Position numbers and translations under genes: made by a program. Shown here piece after piece: positions 7,827-14,872 of a stretch of DNA of 36,051 nt (position 1 is the first letter of the stretch; each line of letters starts with the position of its first letter). Source of the DNA: Ktedonobacterales bacterium (lineage in GTDB: Bacteria > Chloroflexota > Ktedonobacteria > Ktedonobacterales > DATBGS01). The notes beneath the pieces are model-generated. The model did not search any database. It was not told the DNA's origin and was given only the letters and a program-made list of their open reading frames with translations. Location of the stretch: NCBI GenBank assembly GCA_036557285.1, contig DATBHW010000047.1, positions 101,001 through 137,051 on the forward strand, in the 5' to 3' direction.

Positions 7827-9373
7827 CCTTTTCTTCAGAAGCGGGGCCAGGCAAGGACCAGACCGCGACGGACGCGCCGCTGGACGATTCGCCTGTTCAG
7901 GAGCAGCCCCCGGCAAAACCGAACACGCGCCTCTTGTTCCTCCTCCTGGGGGGACTGGCGCTCCTCGTCATCTTCACTCCGCTGGCCCTGACGCTCGCGC
8001 AGCGCCCCGCGCCAGCGCCCATCGCGCAGACAACGCCAGCCGCCAGCCCAACGCCAGCGCCCACCCCTACTGAAACGCCGCCAGCCTACACGCCCGCCGG
8101 AACCGCGCCCACCAGCGCGCAGTGCCAGAGCCTCATCCACGCGCCCTGCTACAGCCCGGAGCAGATGCAGCAGGCGTTCCGCCTGACCCCGCTCTATAGG
8201 CAAGGCTATGACGGGCGCGGCCAGACCATCGTGATCCTGGGGACAGGCAAGACCACCACCCTTGCAGCCGATCTGCACCAGTTCGATCTGGCCTGGGGCT
8301 TGCCCGATCCCACCTTCACCATCCTGCACCCCTTTGGCCCGCCCGCGCCCTATACCTGCGCCGGTGGCATGGACGATCTCCAGCTTGAAAATACGCTCGA
8401 TGTCGAATGGTCGCACGCGATGGCCCCAGGAGCCAGCATCATCCTGCTCATCGGCTCCAACGACTCAGGCGGCCCGCGTTCGGCAAACTGCGCCTACGCC
8501 GGGCTGCTGGACGCCCTGGCTTATGCCGTTGATCAGCATCTCGGCAGTGTCATCTCAATCAGCTATGGCGGCAGCGAACTGGGCGACATCTCCGAAAGCG
8601 CCAGCGAAAAAGCGCAGGACCGGCGCTTTTTTAATCAAGCGCACGCCCTCTTCGAGCGAGCGGCAAAAGCAGGCATCACCGTCCTGGCCTCCAGCGGCGA
8701 TGACGGCGCCACCAACTTCAACAGCTTCTCCAATCCCTCGTCCGTTTGGGACCACCCCAACATCTCCTGGCCCGCCTCTGATCCGGCTGTCCTGGCTGTG
8801 GGCGGCACCAGCCTGGCGCTGGCAGACGCCAACGGCCTCTATGGCTCCGAGACGGTCTGGAACGCCGGGGGCGGCTCAACCGGCGGCGGCCTGAGCGCCG
8901 TCTTTCAGGAGCCAGATTACCAGCATGCCATTCCCGATCAGACCGTGCTGCATGGCAAGCGCGGCATCCCCGATATTTCCTTCCCGGCAGCCGTCAATTA
9001 CGCTCTCTATGGCTCATTCCTCATCGGAGAGCTTGGCGCGCATCGCTCGCAGTGGAGCCACTGGGACATCATCGGCGGGACCAGCGCCAGCGCCCCCTGC
9101 TGGGCCGGATTGATCGCCATCGCCAACCAGATGCGCGGCAAACCGCTGGGCTTGGTCCAGCCCGCCCTCTACAGCCTCATTGGCAGAGAGATGCACGACA
9201 TTATTACCGGCGATAACAGCCTGCATGGCGTGACCGGCTACCAGGCCCGGCCCGGCTACGATCTGGCTTCAGGGTGGGGTACGCCCATTGCCGATACGTT
9301 TCTGCCCGCCCTGATTCAAGCCGCCGACCTGCTCGCCGCTGGCTGCCCCAACCGCTACCGCGCCTGCCCTTGA
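7823..9373 (+). CDS. Membrane-anchored S53 family serine-carboxyl peptidase (kumamolisin-like)
   Basis: 516 residues. A cytoplasmic tail of 36 residues, a membrane helix at about 37-59, a Pro/Thr/Ala linker to about 95, then an S53 domain to the C-terminus. All catalytic elements are visible: Glu189 and Asp193 (ENTLDVEW), oxyanion Asp293 (SSGDDG), Ser421 in GGTSASAP, and the calcium site DIITGDN with GYDLASGWGTP. It is a predicted acid endopeptidase held on the outer face of the membrane (type II topology). Classical S53 enzymes carry a prodomain of about 150-200 residues before the core; here only about 40 residues separate helix and core. AGGAG at 7808-7812 supports the ATG. It is the active-looking paralogue of the protein at 2722. 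Confidence 0.92.
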   Translation: MTFSSEAGPGKDQTATDAPLDDSPVQEQPPAKPNTRLLFLLLGGLALLVIFTPLALTLAQRPAPAPIAQTTPAASPTPAPTPTETPPAYTPAGTAPTSAQCQSLIHAPCYSPEQMQQAFRLTPLYRQGYDGRGQTIVILGTGKTTTLAADLHQFDLAWGLPDPTFTILHPFGPPAPYTCAGGMDDLQLENTLDVEWSHAMAPGASIILLIGSNDSGGPRSANCAYAGLLDALAYAVDQHLGSVISISYGGSELGDISESASEKAQDRRFFNQAHALFERAAKAGITVLASSGDDGATNFNSFSNPSSVWDHPNISWPASDPAVLAVGGTSLALADANGLYGSETVWNAGGGSTGGGLSAVFQEPDYQHAIPDQTVLHGKRGIPDISFPAAVNYALYGSFLIGELGAHRSQWSHWDIIGGTSASAPCWAGLIAIANQMRGKPLGLVQPALYSLIGREMHDIITGDNSLHGVTGYQARPGYDLASGWGTPIADTFLPALIQAADLLAAGCPNRYRACP

Positions 9374-9386
9374 GATCGCCCGGCTT

Positions 9387-9791
9387 CTATTCGAGCGGCG
9401 CGGTAAGCTCCAGTTGGATGCCATCGGGGTCGTTGAAACTGAGGATGGTAATCCCGAAGGGCACGAGGTCTCTGATCTCCCCGTGTTCCACGCCGCGCTC
9501 CTCGAACAGCGCCAGCGCCTTCTCCAGTTCAGCGCGATTGGCAACGCCAAAGCTCAGGTGATCCAACCCTACGCGATGCGGGCTGAAACGGTCATTTTCG
9601 ATAGCCAGGCTGGGATCCCAGGGCGGCGTCAGCCCCAGCAGCATTTTGCCATCGGTCATGACATAGCCTGGGGGCAGTTCCACCGCCAGCCTGAAGTTGA
9701 GCAGGCTGGTGTAGAAGGCCAGAGAACGAGCGGGGTCAGTGACGATCAGGCGCATGTGGTGGACACCAGTGGTGGTAATCTCTACGGACAT
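9387..9791 (-). CDS. VOC-superfamily protein (glyoxalase/dioxygenase fold)
   Basis: 134 residues, two beta-alpha-beta-beta-beta modules. The expected metal-ligand positions are filled by His12 (GVHHMRL), His78 (GLDHLSFGV) and Glu128 (DGIQLEL). Members include glyoxalase I, extradiol dioxygenases and antibiotic-binding proteins; the substrate cannot be inferred. AGGAAGGA precedes the ATG at 9791. It converges on the S53 gene, with 13 bp between stops. Confidence 0.88.
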   Translation of the reverse strand: MSVEITTTGVHHMRLIVTDPARSLAFYTSLLNFRLAVELPPGYVMTDGKMLLGLTPPWDPSLAIENDRFSPHRVGLDHLSFGVANRAELEKALALFEERGVEHGEIRDLVPFGITILSFNDPDGIQLELTAPLE

Positions 9792-9906
9792 CGCGTCATC
9801 CTTCCTTGAGGCGCATCTCGTCTTGCTCTCTCAGATGCCAATGGCCTCGATGAAAACCCGTAACTGTCTCTGCGCCTCTTTCTACCTATTACTGTAGTAC
9901 GATACA

Positions 9907-10120
9907 GCGGGGACTGGCAGCGCCGCCATCCTGGCAGCTTTCGCGGGGGGGGTGCGGGGACTGGCAGCGCCGCCATCCTGGCAGCCTTCGCGGGGGAAGC
10001 GGGGACTGGTAGCGCCGCCTTCCAGGCGGCTCGACGTGGGCGTGCCGCAGCCATGCCCCTGAAGGAGCAGCGTTTGCAGCAGCGCCGCGTTGGCCGCCAG
10101 GGATGGCGGCGCTACAAGTG
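9907..10120. repeat. Hairpin-repeat cluster with tandem left arms
   Basis: Three successive left arms starting at 9907, 9954 and 9999 (periods 47 and 45 bp), each beginning GCGGGGACTGG(C/T)AGCGCC. The first two have the core CCATCCTGG with one side of the stem decayed; the third is intact (GCCGCCTTCCAGGCGGC). A middle segment and a right arm ending at about 10120 follow. The cluster fills most of the 353-bp gap 9792-10145; the remainder is the upstream region of the VOC gene. Confidence 0.75.
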
Positions 10121-10145
10121 GCGGAGCTGCACGGTCTGAGATCGA

Positions 10146-11141
10146 TCAGGCGCCCAGGTCTTTGTTGACCTGATCGAGCGCCGACTTGACGGCTTGCAGG
10201 TCATCAAAGACAGGCTGCATATCGTGGAGCGACTTCACCAGAGCAGCCACATCCGCTTTCAACTGGGTATCTGCCGGAGGCGGCGCGGCCTCTTTCGCGG
10301 CGGCCAGCGCGTTCATCAGGTCTACGCCAATCGCTCCATGCCAGACCCCCACGTTGCTGACCCAGCAGAGTTTACACTGCTTGAACACCTGCCCGTTGCC
10401 GTTCCCTTTGCCTGGCTGTCCAGCGTCGGCAGGCCAGTAGGCATGTTCGTCTTCCAACGGCCAGTTGTCCTGCTCCCACCCTTTTAGCACCTCCTGGCGG
10501 AAACCGCCGCGTACCTGCTTCCCGTTCGGAGCCGTAAGAATTGCCCCGTCATCCTTCCATCCTGCCGGAATAGTTGACACCGAAGAACCTCCCTGGAGAA
10601 ATTGAAAGAGCGCAGCCCAGGGGTATGGCCCCGGACAGCGCGCCTTATTGGTCCCATCAATCGAATAATGTCCGGTGATCCCGCCATTCTTGTCAGCCGC
10701 GCGCGCCGGAATGTGCAGCCGCGAGGCCAGCCATTTGACTAGCTCAAAGCTCGCGTCTTGCTGCGCGGGTGTCAGCGGGTCGCCGTTGTCTGTGCGTGTC
10801 TTGCAATGTTCAATACTGACCGTGACAAAGTTGGGGTTCAGGCCGCCCAGGGTATTTCAGAAGGCATCGTGCTTCGCCCCCAGGATACCGTTGCCATAGG
10901 CCGCATCAGCCAGACTGACCATCTGAATGACCTGGCCGTTTTTCCCGATCACGAAATGGACCCCGTGATCGCGCTGCCCCTGAAACCATCTGGCTTGCTG
11001 CTCAGCCGTCCCGTCTCCAGAAGCGGTGCCATGCAAGATAATCCATTTTGGAGCATGTCCCTCGCGCCCATGCGAGCCGCGCGGATCATAGCCAAACCCA
11101 GGAATCGGCGCCCAGGACGCCCCTGGATATTCTGCGCTCAT
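10146..11141 (-). pseudogene. Phage-type N-acetylmuramoyl-L-alanine amidase interrupted by an in-frame TGA
   Basis: One continuous frame of 331 codons from the ATG at 11141 (AAAGGAG nine bases upstream) to the stop at 10146, broken only by TGA at 10859-10857 (codon 95). Before the stop: an Amidase_2 N-terminal half with zinc ligand His37 (IILHGTASG) and GVHFVIGKNGQV. After it, in the same frame: NPNFVTVSIEH, zinc ligand His158 (GHYSID) and Cys169 (RCPG). Residues 189-331 form a C-terminal region with LTAPNGKQVRGGFR and a helical tail, probably for wall binding. The enzyme would cut the amide between muramic acid and the peptide stem. The stop removes two of three zinc ligands, so the gene is dead unless the UGA is read through. 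A single TGG to TGA change is the simplest explanation. Confidence 0.85.
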
Positions 11142-11333
11142 AACAAGCTGCTCCTTTTGCAAAAGACCCCACGTTCAGAAATCCACGTCTCCCACACTAC
11201 AAAGCGGATCAGCGATCTATTTCAATGCGCAACAATGGATCGGCCCCTGCCTTCTTGCAGCGCAGCATGGGCCTGTGATCCGTTCGTTACGAACAACGGT
11301 ACAAGTGGTGAAGATTCGCAGCCGAGCCGCCGA

Positions 11334-11616
11334 CGGGCTGGCGGTTCATGATTTTGATTATCAAATTGGCTATTCGTCTTAGCCTGCTTCACACAACCGA
11401 CGGTTGGCCCCACCCCTGCTGCCTGGAAGGACGGCGCTACAACCCCGCCCCTGCCGCCTGGAAGGACGGCGCTACACCCCCCCCTGCTCGTGCGGAGGTT
11501 GTGTGAGGCGCTCTTAGCCTGCGCAGGCAGGCTTTGTGGCGTAGCCTTCAGCCGCCAGCCAATAATGGCCTGGGCGTACCGGATGAAAAAGTCAAAAATC
11601 ATGAACCGCCAGCCCG
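11334..11616. repeat. 22-bp perfect inverted repeat enclosing a MITE copy
   Basis: Positions 11334-11355 and 11595-11616 are perfect inverse copies (begins CGGGCTGGCGGTTCATGA), 239 bp apart. The right copy is the last codons and the TGA stop of the methyltransferase gene, so the gene end is duplicated in inverse at 11334. The interior carries the family-2 MITE. A 14-base piece of the same sequence (ACCGCCAGCCCGCT) recurs near 13376, just past the stop of the 13389 gene. The remainder of the gap 11142-11598 (11163-11333) shows only a short imperfect palindrome around 11280-11298 with GTTCG/CGAAC arms. Confidence 0.7.
11378..11517. mobile_element. Family-2 MITE copy A (CACACAACC ends)
   Basis: About 140 bp. 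The ends are CTTAGCCTGCTTCACACAAC at the left and the inverse of CTAAGAGCGCCTCACACAAC at the right. The interior holds a tandem pair of GCCTGGAAGGACGGCGCTAC units. It matches the element at 18179-18283 in inverse orientation over nearly its whole length, except that copy A has two internal units instead of one. Non-coding. Confidence 0.75.
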
Positions 11617-12387
11617 CTTGAGCGCGTAGCCGAGATAGGACGCCAGCGTATGGCCGCCTATCTGGAAGCGGGCCGCCGCGCCCATCTGGCCGATGGAGAG
11701 TCTGCCGCGCTTATAACGACGCAGCAGGCGAAGCAGGCTCAGGGGATTGGTCGCCGGATTCAGGCCCATGATCTCCTGGGCTTCCAGGCCATGCCGGGAA
11801 AGCCCGCGCTTGAGTTCGGCGGGCGTAATGAACTGCTCCCAGGCGTGCAGGTCCGGCGGCAGAAACGCCGTCGCCCGCCACTCCTGAAACAGCTTGATAA
11901 CCACCAGCTTGCTAAAAAGCGTGCGGTTGATCGTCTCGAAGCAGTAGACGCCGCCTGGCGTGAGGACACGAGCCGACTCCGCGATCACCCTGTCCTGATC
12001 GCCGACATGCTCCAGCGCATCGCAGCAGTAGACCAGATCGAAGCTGGCATCTGCAAAGGGAAGCTGCTCGCCTACGCCCACCTGATAGTCAATTACCAGA
12101 GCCGATTGTCGCGCGTGCGCACGCGCCGTCGCAATCGCTGGCTCCGCAGGGTCAATGCCCGTCACCCGACAGCCCAGCCGGGCAAACTCTTCGGCCAGCA
12201 GCCCACCGCCGCAGCCAACATCCAGCGCGCGCAGGCCGCGCGGATCGAGCCGCAGCCGCTCGGTCAACATCTGGCGGAAATAGCCGAAGCGCGCTGGATT
12301 CAGCGCGGTGCGCAGCAGCGAAAACGCCTCGTTTTCATCCCACCAGATGTCGCCCTGGAAGTTTTCGAGTTCAGGATCAACAGGCAA
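11599..12387 (-). CDS. UbiG-like class I SAM-dependent methyltransferase
   Basis: 262 residues. The N-terminal WWDENEAFSLLRTALNPARF resembles the UbiG (polyprenyl-hydroxyphenol O-methyltransferase) start. SAM motif I is DVGCGGG at 56-62, the acidic post-loop GIDP is at 77-80, and CCDALEHV and LTPGGVYCFETINR follow. UbiG methylates ubiquinone precursors, but Chloroflexota generally use menaquinone, so the substrate here is open. The start is TTG at 12387, with AGGTGA nine bases upstream; the gene begins 13 bp after the NTF2-fold gene stops, so the two are probably co-transcribed. Its 3' end is one arm of a 22-bp inverted repeat. Confidence 0.83.
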   Translation of the reverse strand: MPVDPELENFQGDIWWDENEAFSLLRTALNPARFGYFRQMLTERLRLDPRGLRALDVGCGGGLLAEEFARLGCRVTGIDPAEPAIATARAHARQSALVIDYQVGVGEQLPFADASFDLVYCCDALEHVGDQDRVIAESARVLTPGGVYCFETINRTLFSKLVVIKLFQEWRATAFLPPDLHAWEQFITPAELKRGLSRHGLEAQEIMGLNPATNPLSLLRLLRRYKRGRLSIGQMGAAARFQIGGHTLASYLGYALKRAGGS

Positions 12388-12400
12388 TTCAGCGGTTCAC

Positions 12401-12835
12401 CTAGCCAGGCATCTCAACGCCTAGCTGTCTGAGGATGCCAGGCAGGCCGCCATCGGGCGCCGGCTTGGCAAGATACTGGACAATTTTCCCGTCCTTGAAG
12501 GTGAAAACTGAGGTTTCCTCCGGCAGCGCGAACTTCTTGCCGGTAGCCGGAATGGGCGGCATACCAGGCAGAGCCAGTGTGCCGGTCTGCGTGCCGGTAA
12601 TCCTGTGCCTGATTGTCGCCGTGTCGCCGCTTTCCTCGGCCCCTGTCTCGTTGAACGTGAAGTCAGGACACGCGGCATTCATTGCCTGCATAAAGCCCAG
12701 GAAATCCTGTTTGGTCAGCGGCTGCGGCGTGACCCCCATAAAGCTGTAGTCATCCGCCATCAGACTGCTCACCGTAGCTACATCGCCAGCCGAAAACGCC
12801 TGTAAACTCTTGCGCGCCAGATCGAGCTTGCTCAT
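12401..12835 (-). CDS. SnoaL-like / NTF2-fold protein
   Basis: 144 residues, one cone-shaped NTF2-like domain. It shows an N-terminal helix (ARKSLQAFSAGDVATVSSLM), then ADDYSFMG, FMQAMNAACPDFTF, and closing strands with FTFKDGKIVQYLA. The family covers ester cyclases, ketosteroid isomerases and binding proteins; the last segment with GGLPGILRQLGV is typical of ester-cyclase-like members. Catalytic residues cannot be assigned safely. AAAGGAA precedes the ATG at 12835. It is the first gene of a likely two-gene operon with the methyltransferase. Confidence 0.82.
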   Translation of the reverse strand: MSKLDLARKSLQAFSAGDVATVSSLMADDYSFMGVTPQPLTKQDFLGFMQAMNAACPDFTFNETGAEESGDTATIRHRITGTQTGTLALPGMPPIPATGKKFALPEETSVFTFKDGKIVQYLAKPAPDGGLPGILRQLGVEMPG

Positions 12836-12964
12836 GTGGTTCCTTTCCTTTCAACTAAACCTTTCCTACCTAACCCACTGCGGGAATCGCGCCAGGCTCT
12901 TGCGGCATGCTCAGGAATCCGTATCTGTTCACCCTGCCACAATCTCATCATCCTGCTGTGAGCA

Positions 12965-12993
12965 AGTATACAGGAACGCGGCTCTTTTGGAAA
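12965..12993 (-). promoter_or_regulatory. Promoter of the NTF2-fold gene
   Basis: On the minus strand, TTTCCA (12993-12988), 17 bp, TATACT (12970-12965). Start predicted near 12958, about 120 bases before the ATG. The MITE end at 13010 is 40 bp from the first base of the -10 box. Confidence 0.5.
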
Positions 12994-13009
12994 GAGCAAA
13001 AGCGCCAGG

Positions 13010-13178
13010 GGTTCCACCACCTGCCACTTGTAGCGCCGCCTTCCAGGCGGCTCAACGTCGGCCTGCTGGTACGGTGGCCTGGAGGGCGAACGTTCACGCT
13101 GGCGCAGCGTTGGCCGCCAGGATGGCGGCGCTACAAGTACCATGCCTCGCTTGCCAACACCTCCTGTGTGGTGGAACC
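13010..13178. mobile_element. Hairpin-repeat MITE copy 3
   Basis: 169 bp with clean inverted ends: GGTTCCACCA at 13010-13019 and TGGTGGAACC at 13169-13178. GCGCCAG occurs just outside both ends (13002-13008 and 13179-13185), probably a worn target duplication. The left hairpin core (TTCCAG) no longer matches the right (AGGATG), unlike copy 2. The centre carries GCGAACGTTC(A/G)C. Confidence 0.8.
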
Positions 13179-13189
13179 GCGCCAGCCGC

Positions 13190-13300
13190 GTGTACCGCCG
13201 CCGTCCCTGGCGGCGCAACGTCGGCCTGCTGGTACGTTAGCCTAGAGGGCGAACGTTCGCCAGGCGAAGCGTTGGCCGCCAGGATGGCGGCGCTACAAGT
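13190..13300. repeat. Hairpin repeat, second unit without GGTTCC ends
   Basis: Begins GTACCGCCGCCGTCCCTGG and ends GGCGGCGCTACAAGT; it has the same left arm, middle and right arm as copy 3 but no terminal inverted repeat. The 88 bases after it (13301-13388), next to the stop of the 13389 gene, hold nothing I can name. The whole 553-bp gap 12836-13388 is therefore one promoter plus two repeat units. Confidence 0.7.
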
Positions 13301-13388
13301 ATATACGCCGCGCCTATCGGGGCGGGGAGTCCATGTAGACGGACTTGGCGGCTTGTCGCCTCCAGGCGTGGTTTTAACCGCCAGCCCG

Positions 13389-13772
13389 CTAGCGCAGCCG
13401 CCGCAGCAGCACCCGCTGATGCGTGCCATCGGGCAGCATCCCGGCGGGCAGCGCCTCGATAACCTCATACTTGGGCGCGGCGGCCACCGCTTCCGCCGTC
13501 GCCGTCGGCGTATCGGCCACAAAGATCACCCCGGCCAGGCTCAGCGTCGTGGGGGCCATCATCAGCAGATCGGCAGCAGGCTTCGGCGGCTGCCCGTTGG
13601 CATCGAAGACCGTTGGGTCTGGCGCGGCCATTGGCCGAAAGATCACGGAGACGGCGCTGTAGCCTGGCACGCCGCCCGATGCTGTCACCAGCGTAACGGT
13701 CTTTTGCCGCCCGGTCCATGTCTTGGCGATAACGCCCCGGATATGGGCAGCTTTGTGGTCATCCAATGGCAT
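13389..13772 (-). CDS. Small phage-like protein, possible head-closure/neck type
   Basis: 127 residues, soluble, with mixed beta segments (TVTLVTASGGVPGYSAVSVI) and a C-terminus ending KYEVIEALPAGMLPDGTHQR followed by VLLRRLR. The size and the ending resemble small head-tail joining proteins seen beside phage adaptor genes, but I do not recognise a defined family. AGGGAG lies upstream of the ATG at 13772. It is on the same strand as the other phage-type genes of the window. The phage link is an inference. Confidence 0.6.
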   Translation of the reverse strand: MPLDDHKAAHIRGVIAKTWTGRQKTVTLVTASGGVPGYSAVSVIFRPMAAPDPTVFDANGQPPKPAADLLMMAPTTLSLAGVIFVADTPTATAEAVAAAPKYEVIEALPAGMLPDGTHQRVLLRRLR

Positions 13773-13835
13773 CGTTCGCTCCCTTCTCTCACCTCTCCAA
13801 ATCTCTAACTCCCGCGCCGCTCTTTGGCGAACCGC

Positions 13836-14092
13836 GGTTCCACCAATGATCGGGGGTTGCCGCTCGTACCGCCGCCGTCCCTTCGGGAAGGGCCGCTTGC
13901 CTCGGCTATGCCTCGTCGAGCGAGAGGTCCTCGCTCCCGTTGGTCGCTCGCGCGTCCCTCCCGGCGGCCACCGCCGCGCCAGAGCGCGCGTGCGCCCTCC
14001 AGGCCACCGTACCAGCAGGCCAGCGTTGAGCCGCCGAGACGGCGGCGCTACGGGCTGGCCGCGCTTGTCAGCCCCTCATGTGTGGCAGAACC
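13836..14092. mobile_element. Hairpin-repeat MITE copy 4
   Basis: 257 bp; ends GGTTCCACCA (13836-13845) and TGGCAGAACC (14083-14092). The flanks GCGAACCGC and GCAAACGGT agree at 6 of 9 positions, perhaps an old target duplication. It contains extra hairpins with core GTCCCTTCGGGAAGGG in the left half and a matched GCCGCCGAGACGGCGGC right arm. It occupies over half of the 493-bp gap 13773-14265; the rest is the promoter and leader of the 14266 gene. Confidence 0.75.
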
Positions 14093-14130
14093 GCAAACGG
14101 TGAAACTCTCATGCTATTCTCAGATTTTTG

Positions 14131-14139
14131 TGCTATACT
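14131..14139 (+). promoter_or_regulatory. Extended -10 promoter of the 14266 gene
   Basis: TGCTATACT at 14131-14139 is an extended -10 (TGnTATACT). No good -35 lies 17 bp upstream, as is usual for extended -10 promoters. Start near 14146, giving a leader of about 120 bases. The MITE end at 14092 is 42 bp from the -10 hexamer. Confidence 0.5.
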
Positions 14140-14265
14140 TTTTGTAGTAACGGGAAAGGTTTCCAACAGCACAGACCAGACAATCCTCGCAAGAAGCCTG
14201 CTCCGTTACCCGTTGACTTGCTGCACAGGGAAGGCGCCTAAGCCGTTCAGAAAAGGGAGGTACCC

Positions 14266-14523
14266 ATGTCTTCCCTCGTTACCATAGTTGCCAGCTTGCG
14301 CGCCCTGTTGATGGGCGCGTTGCAGCGCCTGCGCGAAATGCTCTGGCCGCGCCCGGAGCGCCCTGCTCCCGCATGGGCCTATGCGCCCGCGCCCGGCAAG
14401 CGCAAGAACGCGCTCCCCAGGCCAGCCACCGGCCCCCTCGCTGATCCCGAATGGCGTCCCATGTGGCCGGGTAATCGGCCCCGCCAGCAGCCAGCAACTC
14501 CCGACGACACCAGCGATACCTGA
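14266..14523 (+). CDS. 85-residue protein with amphipathic N-terminus and Pro-rich tail
   Basis: ATG at 14266 with AGGGAGG at 14254-14260. Residues 1-27 form an amphipathic or weakly hydrophobic helix (SLVTIVASLRALLMGALQRL); the remainder is rich in Pro, Arg and Trp and probably disordered, ending DDTSDT. It has its own promoter (14131-14139) and a strong terminator 20 bp after the stop, so it is a single-gene transcript. No family recognised. The complete expression unit is why I call it real despite its size. Confidence 0.7.
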   Translation: MSSLVTIVASLRALLMGALQRLREMLWPRPERPAPAWAYAPAPGKRKNALPRPATGPLADPEWRPMWPGNRPRQQPATPDDTSDT

Positions 14524-14542
14524 AACCGACGAGATAGAGTTT

Positions 14543-14575
14543 CCCTGGAATGCTCGAAGCATTCCAGGGTTTTTT
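14543..14575 (+). terminator. Rho-independent terminator of the 14266 gene
   Basis: Perfect 12-bp stem CCCTGGAATGCT / AGCATTCCAGGG with a 3-base loop (CGA), followed by six T (14570-14575). It is the clearest terminator in the window. Confidence 0.93.
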
Positions 14576-14580
14576 AATGG

Positions 14581-14703
14581 CACCACTTGTAGCGCCGCCA
14601 TCCTGGCGGCCACCGCTTCGCCAGCGCGAACGTTCGCCCTCCGGGCCACCGTACTAGCAGGCCAGCGTCCAGCCGCCTGGAAGGCGGCGCTACAAGTAAC
14701 ACG
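14581..14703. repeat. Hairpin repeat between the 14266 and 14873 genes
   Basis: Left arm GCCGCCATCCTGGCGGC, right arm GCCGCCTGGAAGGCGGC (cores no longer paired), centre GCGAACGTTCGC. It starts 6 bases after the terminator T-run and ends with TACAAGTAACACG, like copy 1 but without a GGAACC end. With the promoter at 14717 it accounts for the 349-bp gap 14524-14872. Confidence 0.75.
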
Positions 14704-14716
14704 TCAAACAGCATAG

Positions 14717-14745
14717 TTGACGAGAACGCGGCTGCTTCGTATAGT
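14717..14745 (+). promoter_or_regulatory. Promoter of the 14873 gene
   Basis: TTGACG (14717-14722), 17 bp, TATAGT (14740-14745). Start near 14752, about 120 bases of leader before the ATG. Confidence 0.6.
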
Positions 14746-14872
14746 GTAAGTGGGCAATAATACGGGTGATCGACTCGCCTCTCGCGCAACGCCCAGGCTC
14801 AAGCTATTGGCGACTCGTGCTTTCACGGGAGATGTACGTATCTCCCGATGGACGAAAGAAGGATAGAACATC

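Noticed and set aside
11222-11602. 126-codon minus frame between the amidase and the methyltransferase
   Set aside because: It runs through the inverted repeat and the family-2 MITE; composition follows the repeats and there is no ribosome site.
12981-12997. Terminator from GCTCTTT/AAAGAGC hairpin
   Set aside because: Short stem without a T-run on the relevant strand, and it lies in the promoter region of the NTF2-fold gene.
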